A stretch of DNA of 64,000 nt from Argentina anserina (taxonomy: Eukaryota; Streptophyta; Magnoliopsida; Rosales; Rosaceae): assembly GCF_933775445.1 (NCBI RefSeq), contig NC_065877.1, forward strand, positions 26,536,001 to 26,600,000, given 5' to 3'. The position numbers and the translations under genes were made by a program. Below, in pieces: positions 11,501 to 26,500 of the stretch. Position 1 is the first letter of the stretch, and each line of letters starts with the position of its first letter. The notes below the pieces were generated by a model. That model was not told the DNA's origin. It was given only the letters and a program-made list of their open reading frames with translations, and did not search any database.

Positions 11501-14500
11501 GATGTTCACTTCTTTTTGTCTAAATGTTGGAGCCTAGCTATTCTAGGATATGGTTTTTTATTTTTCACGGCTTTTACTCAATTTTTTGTTGATCTTGCTT
11601 TTTATGTGTGTTTATTCATATATAATTTTTTATCTTTTATTTTTTATTTGAAGAGAGAATCTAACATTGTCATCCATTTTGATTAAGAATGGGTTAGCGT
11701 TGAAACAAGTGTTTATATATATATATATATTTAATTCATCAGTTCACGTCGAATTCTTTTCCGGCAGGTGGGAGTTCACTTTCTGCTGTTTGGAGGAAAG
11801 TGATGGTTGCACCTTCAACTATTGATGACTTGCAAATGATAGTGAAAGTGTGTTATCCAAGTTTAGAGTCTCTCACTGTCAAGCTCACAGGTTTGCCCTA
11901 TAACATGTTGGAAATTGTTTTGTATAACATGATTCTCACAGACTGCTGACTAATGCCTGTTCCAGAAACTCTTGGAAGTGTCAACTCTGTCATATTACAC
12001 CAAATTGGCGGATATCAGCAAGCAAACTCCGCTTCTGGTAGTTACCCAAGTAGATTCTCGTCAAGGTAAGTGGAGTTGGACTCTAAATTTTGTTTAATTC
12101 ATGTGGATTTTTATATTTACTTTCAGCGGATTTAATAATAGGGATCTCCTTAAGTGGTGCAAACGCATAGAAGGGCTTAAGTTAAGCTTTTATGGAGATA
12201 ATTTGGATTGTGATGCGAGAGTACGCATCTATGAGGAGGTGATACTTGTATAGCTTGCTTCTTCTTTTTTTCCTTTAATATTATTCATCACTAAAGGTTG
12301 TGAGCATTGTCGTGTGGTAACAGGCTGTAGCCATATTCGCTGCTTTTTCAACATCTGTGAGAAGTCGATTTACTATAATGAAAGAGATTGCCAGATTGTG
12401 GGAAGTGCCATCAGATTATTCAGATACCTTGTATCCTTCTAACAAACACAAACTCCAGGTCTAATTTAATTGCAGTGAAGTTACTTTATTTATTTGGTGG
12501 CATCATCAGTTTCTCATAATACGATGTGTACTGCAGGAATTACTCTTGGAATTAAGAGTCTCCCTCCGACACTCTCATAGCACTGTTAGTCCTGAGTTTT
12601 TCCCCTTGTCTTGATTTTTTTTTTGGTGATAAAATTTGAAAAGTTGACTAGAGTTTGATTTCTTATTTTCTATGTACTTTGCAGTTATGTGGAAAACGGA
12701 AATCTTTTATAGATTTAGATAGGTCCATTTGTTTGCTCGAGAGACTGGCTTCATCAATAAAGTGGAACGAGCCTGTTCTCCTGGTTGGTGAAACTGGGAC
12801 CGGGAAGACTACCCTTGTTCAGGACCTGGCTGGGAGGCTTGATCAGAAACTAACAGTTTTGGTACTGTCACTACTCTCCTTGACCATTTTTTTCCTAATA
12901 TATGGTAATCACCTTATGTGTCCTAAGTGTGAATATGTTTTTGTCAGAACTTAAGTCAGCAAAGTGATGTCACCGACTTATTAGGGGGATACAAACCCAT
13001 GGATGAAAGTTTTGTGTACCCTCTACTGTGTAAGGAGTTCGAGCATCTATTCAAGAAATCATTTGCTGTTAAGGTACAATATGTCCAACCAAACATTCTT
13101 TGCTTGACTGCTTGCTCGTTAGAGTGCTCTTATAACTCGTGTTGCTTATGCTCATATGCAGAGTAACAATGATTTGCTTATGGATATGCATGTTTGTCTT
13201 ACCCAAAAAAATTGGGAAAGGGTTAGAAAAATCTTTATAAAGGCTGTTAATCATTTCCAGAAGTCTGTGAAAAAAAGGATGGAGTTGATAAAAAAACAAA
13301 CAATTGATTCAGTTGAAGAGACAGGAACTGAGTCTCGTAGAAAGCGGAAACGGATGAAACCTCGGACTGATGAAGAAATCAAAGCCTGGGAAAATTTTAA
13401 ATTCAACCTAGAGAATGTACGTGGAATGATATTTTCATTTGTAGAAGGAGCGTTTATCACTGCAATGAAAAATGGTGAGTGGGTTTTGCTTGATGAAGTG
13501 AATTTGGCACCTCCGGAGACCTTGCAGAGGATTATGGGTGTTCTGGAAGGAGAGCATGGGTCACTCTGTTTAGCAGAAAGAGGGGATATTAGTTATATAG
13601 AACGACACCCTAACTTCCGGGTATTTGCCTGTATGAATCCTGCTACTGATGCTGGCAAGCGGGACTTGCCATTATCTTTAAGGAGCAGATTTACCGAGTA
13701 TTTTGTTGATGAGGTTTTAGATGATAAAGACCTGGAACGGTTTGTCGAGGAGACTTTTGGAGACTTAAAACCGAAGGAAGACTTAGTAAAGAAGATAGTG
13801 TGCTTTTATAAGACAGCGAAGAAACTATCTGAAGAAAAGCTACAGGATGGAGCTAATCAGAAACCGCAATATAGTTTAAGGTCTCTTTACCGTGCTTTAA
13901 AATATGCAGAGGAGGCAGAAAGATATTTTGGATTTGAAAAAGCAATTTATGATGGGTTCTGTATGTTTTTTCTCACTTTGTTGGATAGAAGTAGTGCTGT
14001 AGCCATGGAGAAAGTGATCTTAGAACATTTGTTGGAGAAGAAGACTCCAAAGAGAGTTTCATATGATCGTTACTTGTCAAAATGCTACACCGTTGGGGAG
14101 AACTCTAATGAATTTAAAAAGAAGTACATCATAACTGCAAGTGTGGAGGAGCACCTCAGGAATCTGGCTCGTGCTATTTGGACAAAAAATCAGAAGTATC
14201 CTGTTCTCTTGCAGGGTCCTACATCCAGCGGCAAAACTAGCCTTGTCCGGTATCTTGCTGCAGTAACAAATCATAATTTTGTACGGATAAATAATCATGA
14301 ACACACAGATTTGCAGGAATATCTTGGTTCCTATGTAGTTGATATTTCTGGGAACCTCGTATTCCAAGAAGGTGTGCTGGTAAAAGCTGTACGAAATGGC
14401 GATTGGATTGTCCTGGATGAGCTTAACTTGGCTCCATCTGATGTGCTGGAAGCATTAAATCGATTATTGGATGATAACAGGGAGCTTTTTGTGCCTGAGC

Positions 14501-17500
14501 TGCAGGAAAGTATTCTTGCACATCCCAATTTTATGCTTTTTGCCACCCAAAATCCACCCGGTTTGTATGGTGGTCGTAAAATGCTTTCTCGGGCTTTCCG
14601 CAATCGTTTTGTAGAGATCCATGTAGATGAAATACCTGATTCCGAGTTGAGCACAATCTTAGAGAGGCGGCGGCCTGGAATATCTCCAAAGATGGCCAAG
14701 AACATGGTTGCTGTAATGAAGAAATTGCAAGAGAAGAGGCAGACAAGCAACATTTTTGCCGGGAAACATGGGTTTATTACTCCACGTGATCTGTTTCGAT
14801 GGGCTGATCGGTTCATAGAACTTGGGGCTAAGCCAGAGGATTTGGTCCGAGATGGTTATTATCTTCTGGCAGAGAGGTTGCGCGATGAAGGTGAGAAATG
14901 TGTTGTTAAAATGGTTCTGCAGGAAACCTTCCTTGTTGACCTTGCTGACTTGTATGGTCAGGTACCTACTTTCTTCTCCTTATTATTTATGTTTGTGTTT
15001 GCACATCCTGCTTTGAGATTCTTTGACTTTTCATGGGTTTGAACTTGTATTTGAATTTTATTTTTTAGTCAGCTTGCTGCGTATCACTGGCTTATTTTGA
15101 CGTTGGGTCACGTCAATATCCTCCCAATTAATAAGAATTATTATTTCACTTAAGTTGTAGTCTTTACTATGTTTATGGAAGAAATTTCAAATCCCCTTCT
15201 CTTTTGGTTAGCAGAAGATTACTAGCTGTGATAATTTTTTTTTCTGAATATCACAGTAGTTCCTTAGTAAATCTTCTTCTAATTTATTTATTTTCATTGC
15301 AGGAGCATGTTCCTAACTTGCCTAACTGTCCTGAACTACCCGAGAGCCTCAAGTATGTACTTAAGTTTTATTTAGTTCTAGTGTTTCTGATTGTTGTACG
15401 AATACTTTTTTCACTCACACTAGTGATTATGTACAATGTAGTGTTAGTTGGACAAACAGTATGAGAAGATTGTACTTTCTTGTGGAGCGTTGCTATAGAG
15501 TGAAGGAGCCAGTACTTCTTGTTGGTGAAACAGGGGCTGGAAAGACCACCGTCTGTCAGTTACTGAGTATTATTTTGCATTCAAAATTGCACATTTTGAA
15601 CTGTCATCAATACTCAGAGACCTCAGATTTTCTTGGGGTTGGTTATTTTCTGTATTCTTTTTGCAGCTTAATTTTATTCTTATTTGGTATTCTGCTGCAG
15701 TATTATTTCTGCAGACGCTTTAGTGTTTTGTAAAACTGTAGTCTCATTTTACTGTAGAAAATGGTGGTAGTTGATAAACTTTTTTGCAGGGGTTTTATCC
15801 TATTCGAGATAGATCAAGACTAATGTCAGATTTCAAGGAAGGAATTGAAGAACTGATGACTGCAGAAGTTTCTAAACGCTTCCACCTGTACCCTGTAAGC
15901 ATCTTATGATTTATTTTCTATTTCTACGGCACCTGTATGTGGAATGTGGTATTAATTCAGACTTGAGAGTGTGCTAAGGAAATGTGGACTATATTGGTCT
16001 AGGTGTGTAGGTGCTTTCATTTATCCTCTGCAAGGAGATTCAACAAATGGGATTTTTTTTTTTAAAAAGTATTGTGTCATCTATTTATGAAAGCTTTCAA
16101 TTATTTCTTGTGAAAAGGGCGTCTATCTTCTTACTGAATTGACGGTGCTACCAATTCTGGGTTCACCAAAATTTGAGTTTGCTCTTGTGGAGTTTTATGT
16201 AATATTATTGTTTTCTCATGTATTTCTTGTTTTTGTAGGGTCTCTCTTCAGACATAGGTCAAGCCTCTTCAGTGCTGTCATATCTAGACAAGATGTTCAG
16301 AAATCACAAAGGCAGTTCTGATGTCACGAATGAAGATATAAGGACTTTACAAGAGATGATGTTCAAGCTCTCAAAGATGCACCAAGAGTGGAAAAAGCCT
16401 TTTACGTGGCAGGATGGGCCCCTCGTTCAGGCAATGAAGAAGGGTGATCTATTTCTCGTGGATGAGATTTCCCTTGCTGATGATAGCGTACTTGAAAGGT
16501 TGAACAGTGTCTTGGAGCCAGAAAGAACTCTGTCTTTAGCTGAGAGAGGAGGTCCTGATCTGGAGGAAATTGTTGCTCATGAAAATTTCTTTTTGCTTGC
16601 TACAATGAATCCTGGTGGTGATTTTGGCAAGAAGGAACTGTCTCCAGCTCTTCGTAACCGGTTTACAGAGATTTGGGTGCCCCCGGTAGATGATATAGCT
16701 GAGCTCAGAAGTATTGCATCAAAGAGGTTGTCCTCCGAGAAGCTCACCTGCATCCTGGATCCTATGTTGAGTTTTTGGAAGTGGTTCAATGACCTAAAAC
16801 TAGGGAGGATGCTTACTGTGAGAGATCTGCTGTCTTGGGTTGACTTTATCAATGTAACTGAAATCACATTGGGACTTCAGTACGCATTCCTTCATGGTGC
16901 GTTCCTTATTTTGCTTGATGGACTAAGTTTAGGGAGTGGGATTTCTAAAAGTAATGCAGCGGAGCTACGAGAGCAATGCCTATCGAATCTTGTACTGCAG
17001 ATGCAGGTGTGTGGTTTTCTTTTGTAACTCTTCTTTTCCTGCTTAATCTGTCTTAATATGTTAATACATTATTGAGTTTTAAATGACAGAAGGATGTTTT
17101 TTTTTCCCATTCTCTTCTTTACCTCCAAAACTATCAGTTTTGAGTGTGTGATATCAGTGTTTTCACGATAAATTAAATCTGACCGTGCTTCTGGATGGTA
17201 TAACAGGGCACTGATAAACAGGCCTACCCAATGCAAAATTTTGGTTGGGGTGATCTTGAAACAGCTAGAAGCGATTTGGGTAGTAGTGATACCATGCAGT
17301 GTGACAACAGGTTTGGTGTACATCCATTCTTCGTTGAAAAAGGTAACTATGTCTTGCATGATTCAGACTTCAGCAAAGAAGATTGTTTTTAGTTGTCGAA
17401 ACAATGACACAGGATATGTCTAGCCTACCCCTGCTCACTCATAAAATGATTCTGAATTCCACACTCTTCTTGATGGTTGTTTTTTGTTTTTGATATTTTC

Positions 17501-20500
17501 GATCTGCTGTCTTATACATATCGTATTGCATTACTGTGTATAGGTTCTGAGAATTGTGATGCTGAAAATTTCGAGATTTTGGCACCAACCACCAGGAGAA
17601 ATGCCTTGCGTGTTCTACGAGCTATGCAGCTTTCGAAACCTGGTAATTTTTTTCTTCCATGTGTGCCTCTTCTCAGTGTCCTCTTTCTATTGAGTTGTTC
17701 TGTTTGTTTTTATTCTTACCTTTAACATTCCCAACTGTTTTATGCATTCCAGTTCTATTAGAAGGTAGTCCAGGTGTTGGAAAAACGAGTTTGGTAGTTG
17801 CCTTGGGAAAATTTTCTGGTCACAAAGTTGTGAGGATAAATTTATCTGAGCAGGTATGCATTTTTCTTTTACTTGTAATGCTATATTCATTGCAAATGTC
17901 TGCATCACTCTCTTCTTGCCTCTTCCTTGCATCCCATGATGCTTCTTCTGCTGCTGGTGCAGACGGATATGATGGACTTGTTGGGATCAGATTTACCAGT
18001 TGAAAGTGATGAAGGAATGAAGTTTGCCTGGTCAGATGGAATCTTACTGCAGGTTAAAACATCTCAATTTGTAGATTTTACTTCGTGACTCGATTTTTCA
18101 TGATTCTTATTCTTATGAGCAACTCTTGCAGGCATTAAAAGAAGGTTCTTGGGTTTTGCTTGATGAACTTAATCTGGCACCGCAGTCTGTATTGGAGGCA
18201 TATTTCTCATCCTTTATTTTCCCCAAGTTACTTATCTTGCTTTTATTTTTGTTTTTCTAATTTATTAATTGATGCTCATGATTGTTATTGGGGAAACTAT
18301 CTTCTCAGGGTTTGAATGCTATTCTGGATCATCGAGCTGAGGTCTTCATACCAGAGTTGGGCTGTACTTTTAAGTGTCCATCATCGTTCAGAATATTTGC
18401 TTGTCAAAATCCCTCTCATCAAGGCGGAGGCAGAAAAGGCCTTCCTAAATCCTTTCTCAACCGTTTCACTAAGGTACTTGTTGATTTACCTGCATGTGCA
18501 TCTGATGCTTATATCATTCAATCAATTAATTCATGGCCTTCAAATTGTTTCAGGTTTATGTGGAGGAGTTGGTTGATGATGATTATCTTTTTATCTGTAG
18601 TTCACTTTATCCTTCCATCTGTAGATCTCTGCTTTCAAAACTTATTTTATTCAATAAACGGATGTACGAAGAGACCATGGTGCACCGCAAGTTTGCTCTG
18701 GATGGCTCTCCATGGGAATTTAATCTACGGGATGTGATTCGTTCCTGTCAAATAATAAAGGGTTTGAACCACTTTCTTTTCTTGTCGTGTCTCTTTAGTA
18801 TTCAAGTAATTTTGGTGGTTTCTAAGATGTTGCATTCAATCTCAGATGCACCCTCAAAGTCCAAAGATTATTGCTTTTTGGATGTTGTCTATGTTCAAAG
18901 GATGCGTACAGAATCCGACAGGAGAAAAGTCCTCCAGTTGTACGAGCAGATTTTTGAGATAAAGCCATATATAAATCCTCATCCACGGGTTCAGCTTAGT
19001 TCTCAATACTTATATGTTGGAAATACTGCTGTAAGGAGGAGTTGTTCTCAGTCATCTGCACTCCCTAGCAATGCACTGCAGATTTTGCCTGTAATTCGTA
19101 AGAGCTTGGAAGCAGTTGCATGTTGTGTAGAGCATCAATGGATGTGTATCCTGATTGGTCCAGCTTCGTCAGGTAAGACCTCGTTGATTAGGTTACTGGC
19201 GCAGCTCACTGGAAACGTGCTAAATGAATTACATCTGTCATCTGGGACCGACATCTCTGAATTGCTTGGATGCTTTGAGCAATATAATGCCTTTCGGAAC
19301 TTACGTTCAGTTATTTCTCAGATCAAGTTCTGGGTAAACGAGTTTTGCAGCTTGCAATTGGAGTCGTCAAACGTATCTATCATTAAAGATAATTCTATAT
19401 CCAGATGGTTTGCCTTATTATCAAAGTTGGATGAGGACTCTGTTTCTTGTTTCACGTCTTCTCGTGTGGAGGAGAGAGAGAGATTTTCAAGCATTCTCAC
19501 TCTGTTGGTTAAGATTATGAAACACTTAAATCTGGTCTTGGAGAACAATGACGTGTCGGTAAGTTGGTCAAGCAAAGAACTCGATAAGGTCAGGAACACA
19601 ATTTTCAAGTTGCAAGAAGGATATGAGAGACGCTCAGCGAAGTTTGAATGGGTAACAGGCATACTAATAAAGGCTGTAGAACGAGGGGAGTGGATTGTCC
19701 TAGAGAATGCAAATTGTTGTAATCCTTCGGTACGCAAGTTCTCCTGTATTGATGATTTATCTTTTGTTTCTTGTTACTATACTGTTGTCCTATGTAGTCA
19801 AAAGTATCAATTCATCAATGTTTACTTACCTTCTCATGTGTTTTTTTTGCTTTTTTTTTAAAAAAAATCCTAGGTACTTGATAGAATCAACTCTTTGGTG
19901 GAACCCTCTGGATCCATAACACTTAATGAGTGCGGGATAATTGATGGAAGGCCAGTTGTTCTGCAACCACATTCTAATTTTCGCGTGTTCCTCACAGTTA
20001 ACCCAAGGTTTGGTGAAGTCTCCCGAGCAATGAGGAACAGAGGAGTTGAAATATGTGTGATGCCACCATATTGGCTAATGGATGAGAATATGAGTAGTCG
20101 TGGAAGAATTGAGCTCAATGATGTGAAAAGATTTCTTGTTCTATCTGGTATTCCCTATTCTAAATTGGTGTGCGCGATGGCCAAATCACATATATATGCT
20201 AAGGATGAAGGATTACGCCTTAACATTAGTATCACATACCTTGAGCTTTCTCGCTGGGTTCAGTTGTTTCAACAACTTCTCAAAACTGGCAGCCAACCTT
20301 TATGGAGCCTACAAACAAGTTGGGAACATATTTATCTTAGTTCATTTGGTGACACCGTTGGTGAAAATGTTATCAATCATGTAAAAGATACATATTTATC
20401 CTTGAGTGACTTATGTGAATCTGGCTCATCTCTGTCTCCATATATGTGTTTGCCTGGAGGATTGCCGACGTCTATGACGCCTAGAGATCTTGTGTGGCAC

Positions 20501-23500
20501 GCAAAAGAATCTTCTGTGATGAATAACTGCATGTACCTAGAGTACTTGGGGGCTAAGTATGCATCATACAAGTTACATCTGGCCAGGAATAGGTGCTCTA
20601 GTTACCAGAATTTACCTTCCTTGATGGGTATGATGATGGTAAGTGAAACTATGATTCCCAAGACTCCCCAGTTAAGTACTTTAACCCCCAGAGAGAATGC
20701 CGATATTGACAAGGTATTGGCAAGGGTTGAGAAAAAGCTATCATTTGCTGCCAACTGGGTGTTTGAACAAACTACTGAAAATGATCTCAAGCTGTATCTT
20801 CTGTCTTGTAGCTGGTTCCATTATTTGTTACAGCCCTTCTGTTACTTCTTTGATTCTTTGGTGAAGTCATTCACACTCACCATGGAGCATAAGATTTGGA
20901 AATATGTGTCATGTCATTACCATTTGGGTACATCTCTTTTCCAAGTAGATGTTAAAAAGCAGCTACTGCCGATGTTATCTTTTGAATTAGTTGATGCACC
21001 AGAACCGGAAGATGATATCAAGCTTCTCCAAAACGCCATGTGTTGTATTATGCCGCTGAGGGTTAGTTATCATCTGTGGATGTCTGAGGACAACTACTTG
21101 TGTGAAAAACCTAGCTGTTTTAAGGACGTTTTAAATTCTTTGCGGAAGTTGGAGGAGCAATTTATCAATAAGGTCCTTGATTTATCTCTCATAGAGTCTC
21201 CTTGCAATGCACGTATTGGGATGTACACTGACCTTCTTGAAGATCACATGTTATTTTGGGATGGTCTTGAGTCATCTGAATTTGAACTTTCGTTACTATC
21301 CTGGCATATGGTACTAAAGCGGGCTAAAAAGTTGAAGAATATCTGTCCACAAGAAGTAGATGACCTGATGGTACGTTGAAAGTAATATGCTATTTTACTT
21401 CTTCTGTTGTGTATCTTGGGCTTAATTTTTTTTCTTTTTCCTAATTGTCTGATATAGAAGGAGAGCAAGAATCTGGAAAAGATCTCGTCTTGGCGATTTC
21501 ACTCGGAGAAGTCTTTGCTGTGGATTCATGGTGGTCACCCTGCATTGCCACGCTCTGCTAAATTATTTGAAAAGCAACTCCTGATTTCAGAACTTTGCGA
21601 GTCAATTTGGCCAACATCGCCCAAATTACTTGCGCATGGTAATAAAATTTCTTGTTGCTTTGGTTAATGCAACTTTTTTAGTTGAAATAATATGATCATT
21701 GATGTTTTATTTTACAGTTACAGTTAATGATTCTATTGGCTTTGTGTCATCGGATATACGTTCACGTGTTTTGGAAGGTAAGATCATATCCTACTTGCAG
21801 TTTCTCTTAAACACATTTATTCACTGATATACCATCTGAATTTCCTTTTAATATTTGTTATTCTTGTAGGTGTTTCCATCACATCATGCATCACTGGAAA
21901 ATCTGATTCTGTTGAGGATGATGACCACCTTTTGACGCGGTTGAACGCTATTTACCAGGTTTTGGTTTGTCATATGTATCATTTCTTTTTGTCGAGAGAA
22001 AAATGTGCACATTATTCTGTCAATAACGTGCTAATATCTATTTATGTAATATTTCTTCCTTCTGCAGACGCTCCTGCAAATGTTTGAAACGAAAAGAATC
22101 AAATTGAAGGAGATTTCATCATCTAACAAGCTTTTCACCGGTTCAAATTTATCTCTGTGTTGTTCTTATTCAAATGAGGCACTAGGCCACAGATCTGGGT
22201 ATGATACTTGGCGGGACACCTCTCCCCTAGTTGACAGCACCAGTTTTGCCCTGGATATGAAGCTACTTCTGGAGCTATCACATGTTCTTTCAATTGATCC
22301 CAAAAGAATGCAGCCAGTAAGATCCTCTATATTTGTATGCTCTTGGTATATATAGTTATAATCTATATATGTTTAGTGTTTCATTAGTTCTGATTTTTTG
22401 CTGATCAATTCTGAACCCCTTGGAGACAATATCAATTGTTTGTTTGAGACCATTCTATGAATTTTTGGATACCCAATTCTTCCTGGGTTTTGCTTTTCAA
22501 ATTCTTTTTGTGGTTAAGTTCTTGTTTGATTAACTGTTTGATGGACCCAAGGAGAGATTGCTACCTTAGAATACAGTTCGTATTTCATTTCGATATCAAA
22601 TGTTTACTTATCTGTAAACAACAGGTTTTAGCCAAAGTTTCTGGCCACCTGAAGTATGCCTTAGATTTCTCATTGGACTACTCATCAAGACCGCCTCAAG
22701 TGTTTTCGCCACATCAAAAGATTTTGTGGATACTGGATGAGTGGAGTTCAGTGAATGCAGGTAAGTGGATTTGCTGTAGATATTTTTTAACATGCTCTAG
22801 CATTTGAACTCCTAATCATTTCCTTGTGTTGCAGCAAATGTAAAAATGGTCAGTTTTGTGCTTGAACTGTGGTTCAGGTGGCATCAATCTTTGTGGAGCT
22901 ATCGCCCTCTTTCAGTTGAGGTTAGATATCAGATGATTCTTCTGTATCGTTATGGTATTGTTATGTTTCATTGATGGACTTCCTCTTTTTTACAGAGTTT
23001 CTCAAGGACTGATGATTATAATATTCGTGTGCCTGATATGCTCCTTCTGCCCGTGGTAACCGCAACGGTCTCCGAGATAGTGTAAGATATTTATTTCTCT
23101 TTTCAGGATTTCTGATGATATTTTATATTTCCTTACTGATGATCCTATCTATCTGTAAAAAGATTGGGAATAAATAAATATATATAGCGCTTCTCGGCTG
23201 CGGATGTCCGGACGGTTTTTCCGTCTGGATTTCCGCCGTTTCTCCTCGATCCGACGCCGGCGACGCTGTTTCTTCTCGCCGGAGTGACACCACAACGACG
23301 GCGCGGATGGTGCCGGCCGTGCTCCCGACGCTCCTGTCTTTGCCGGCTGGAGCTGCAGTGCAGCCCATGCTGGCAGGTATCTCGAAATTTCCACACGTTG
23401 CCCAAAAACTTGAGGGGGGGGAGTGCGGCCATCACCATCTGTCCCGTCGTTGCGTGTCGCCGGAATCGCCGTATCTGCACTGTGCGGACGTCTGCAGCCG

Positions 23501-26500
23501 AGAAGCCCTGTATATATATATACATACACACATCTAGTGGAGTAAACAGTGTGTGTGTGTTGTTCTTCTGTTGTTTGGTCAATATTATACTGCTAGGTTG
23601 TTGGTCAAATAATTTCCAGTTATCTTCTAGCCGGTTTAAAGTCTTGCTGAAGAGGAGCTGCTTTCTCTTCATTATATGGACAATGTTTGACATTTGCATG
23701 ATATTATATGCCATGCAAATTTTTAGTGTATATTTAAATAGATTAGTTTCATAACTCTGTTTGGTGTGCAAATAGGCAAAGCAGCACCTCTGCTATTCAG
23801 AATTATTATGCGGGTTCTCTAAAGCTTAGAGTGGCATCATCTAATCTTTGGCACAACTCACTCCCTGGAGCGAACTTACCTGATTTTCTACTATCTGCTG
23901 CCCACTCGTTGTTCCAGCAGGTAGACTATTTTCTATGACTTCCTCTGAGCTTTTGTTTCCGCTTTTGTTCTGTAGCTTTTTTCTTTTGTATTATATCAAT
24001 TTATTTATGGAGTTCTCTTCATCTAAGTCTTCTGTTCTCTTGCAGATTGTATATGCGCATGAAAAATCTTTCAGTACTCACCAGTTTGCTGAAATTAAGT
24101 CTGTATTTGAGGTATGTTGTTTAACTAAAAGAGTAGTCAGTCTGTGCAGGAATGCTTGTAAAATTTGTTTACTGTTTTGCTTTTACCTCTTTTATGCTCC
24201 AAAATTGCATTTCTAAGACTATATAACCTCTCGATGCTGCAATTATCCATATGGGTATAGTGTTATACAATTCTGCATTTATATAATTCTTGAAACTGCA
24301 TAACTGGTTATTATGGTAGTTGATGGTACTTATATGTAGAAGAAATTTTACACCAACCATATTGACTCTTCTAAAAAAATTGGAAACCCAGTTGATTTCT
24401 AAATTTAAAAAATGTTGACTGCACTCTACATGTTCTTATGCTAACAGAAAGGATACATTCTTCTGGAGTCTCTTCTTTCAAAGTCGATACACAATGGATT
24501 AAAAGAGTTGGTGGAAAACTTTATTGAGGGAGTGGGATCCTTGATTTCGGAATCAAGTCATCATGGGCTCAAAGAGTCTGTGGATAAGTTTATCAAGCCA
24601 CTGCTTTATAACCTTTATCTGCCGCATTGCTTATCTAAAGGTCAGCTTTCTTTTACTTGTTTGTTCATGTAAATTTGTAATGTATAGCAAGCATGTTTGC
24701 CTATTCTTACTATCTTTCTGGAGTTTATTTTTCGTTCACCAATGTCTTACCTGTTTCAAGGGAACTAATTGGATGTTACCATGATATCATACTGATCATG
24801 GGAGTGGTTTCTTTTCAGCTGTATTTTCCTTAACTCCTCTTCATAGTTCTCATTTTTATCTTATTGTTGACGCTTAATTATTTTCTGACCCCAGATTTTC
24901 ACTTCAATCATGGGTGTGCTTGGTTGCGGCTTGGAATATTACGTTTAAGACTACTGCTTAGCTCTGATGATATGGATCCTGCCATGAAATACTTTTACAA
25001 GCATTCACAGATAGCAGAAAAAATTTCTTCACTGAAACTTGAAATTCAGGTTGCCCTCTGTGATGATAATTCTCTAGTCCACTGTCAGTCTTTAAATATT
25101 CACTTGTTATTCATAGGCCAAGTTTCTGCAATTTATTTTCAAAATATTAAGTATTACTTGTATGGCTCTATGCATGTGTTTGTTGCGAAATAAGTTTGCG
25201 TTGGTTCTTTTAGTATGTAAAGTTTATCAATTGGCATATCCTGATCAAATAAAAGTTCAGCTTACCTGGGCTCTTTAATTTTTCCCTGGTTAGAAGAACA
25301 TAAAGGTTAATCATTATTTTTTGTGTAGGTGCGACAAAAATGTGATTATTTAGCTGGACATATTGGTGACAGAGATGAAAAAAGGGTACAGAGATTGAAA
25401 AAGCTTGAAGTGGATTGCAGAAAGCTGCAGAGAAAGGTTTTTAATTTTATTATGTATTCAATTACAATACCAGTGATCTAAATTTCAATGTGTTAGATAA
25501 AGCTATGGTATTTTCCAGATCTCGGTGTATAGCAGTTCATAACTTACATCCCTTTCGAGTTTTGTTCAAGGCATTGGGGAATGGGTAAAGCAAAAAACTT
25601 TGTGGATAGCTCATTTTTAGGTTATTCGGGTGTTAGACATCGTAGAATTGATATAGGGGATTAAAAGATTGAGATAAAGTTTTTGATCTTTATGGTCTTC
25701 AGTTACCACATATTTTCATGGGATTTTCATGTGATTTGCTGGCTGTGGGGACTATGACATCAGTGGTTGTTAGCTTTGTGGGGTCGAAACAAAGTTACCA
25801 CTGATCTTGAGAACAGGGAGGGAGTACCAGTTTTTGTCATATACTCTCCGGTAGTAGTATACTGCTGGTTCTTCTCTTAGTTGTCCTTTGCTTTTAACTA
25901 ATGGTTATTTTTTTCGTGCCTCAGATCATCTTCCGCTCCGATTTTCGGAAATTTAAGGGGTTAAAACATGAATGTGACAAATTTCTTGAACGTGTCACCT
26001 CTGATTTATTTTTTCAACATGTTACAAATGAGAATGCTGCCATAAATTCACAACAGCTTCTAGATCAAGGCTCCAACTGGCAGGTATAATCATGAATATA
26101 TGTTGATAGTAATCCTTTTTTATTTCTTTTCTACGCTGTGGAGCTGTTACTAAACTGCTAATTTTTGTTCGCATTATTTGGTTCCCAGCAAATGGCAACT
26201 GGTTTTATTGAACAACTGTTATCAGAGAAGTACATCGAGTACAGCGACTTTGTTCAACCCATTCTGGTTGCATTATACGAAATGAAATTGGGCTTATCAC
26301 TGATTCTTGCAAATGTACTACAAAAAAGAATCCTTAAAAGAGTTCCGCTGGACAATACAAATATGATTTTGGTACGTCTTGGACTGTTTCAAACATTTAA
26401 TGGCTTCAACTTATAGGTCTTGTGGCTTTAATTATTTGACTGAAAATTCTTGCAGGGATCTATTTATTCATTTATGAGGTTCCCTAGGGTAGCTACTTCC

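Noticed and set aside
14331..14816. 161-codon minus-strand ORF
   Set aside because: It is antisense to the conserved AAA3 exon of MDN1 and has no family features of its own.
23100..23150. Possible box C/D snoRNA in an MDN1 intron (TGATGA and CTGA motifs)
   Set aside because: The boxes are not in the right order or spacing and no terminal stem forms.
23145..23771. 208-codon minus-strand ORF with Arg-rich stretches
   Set aside because: It runs across the GC-rich inserted element and intron DNA. GC-rich sequence lacks stop codons in several frames, and it shows no domain.
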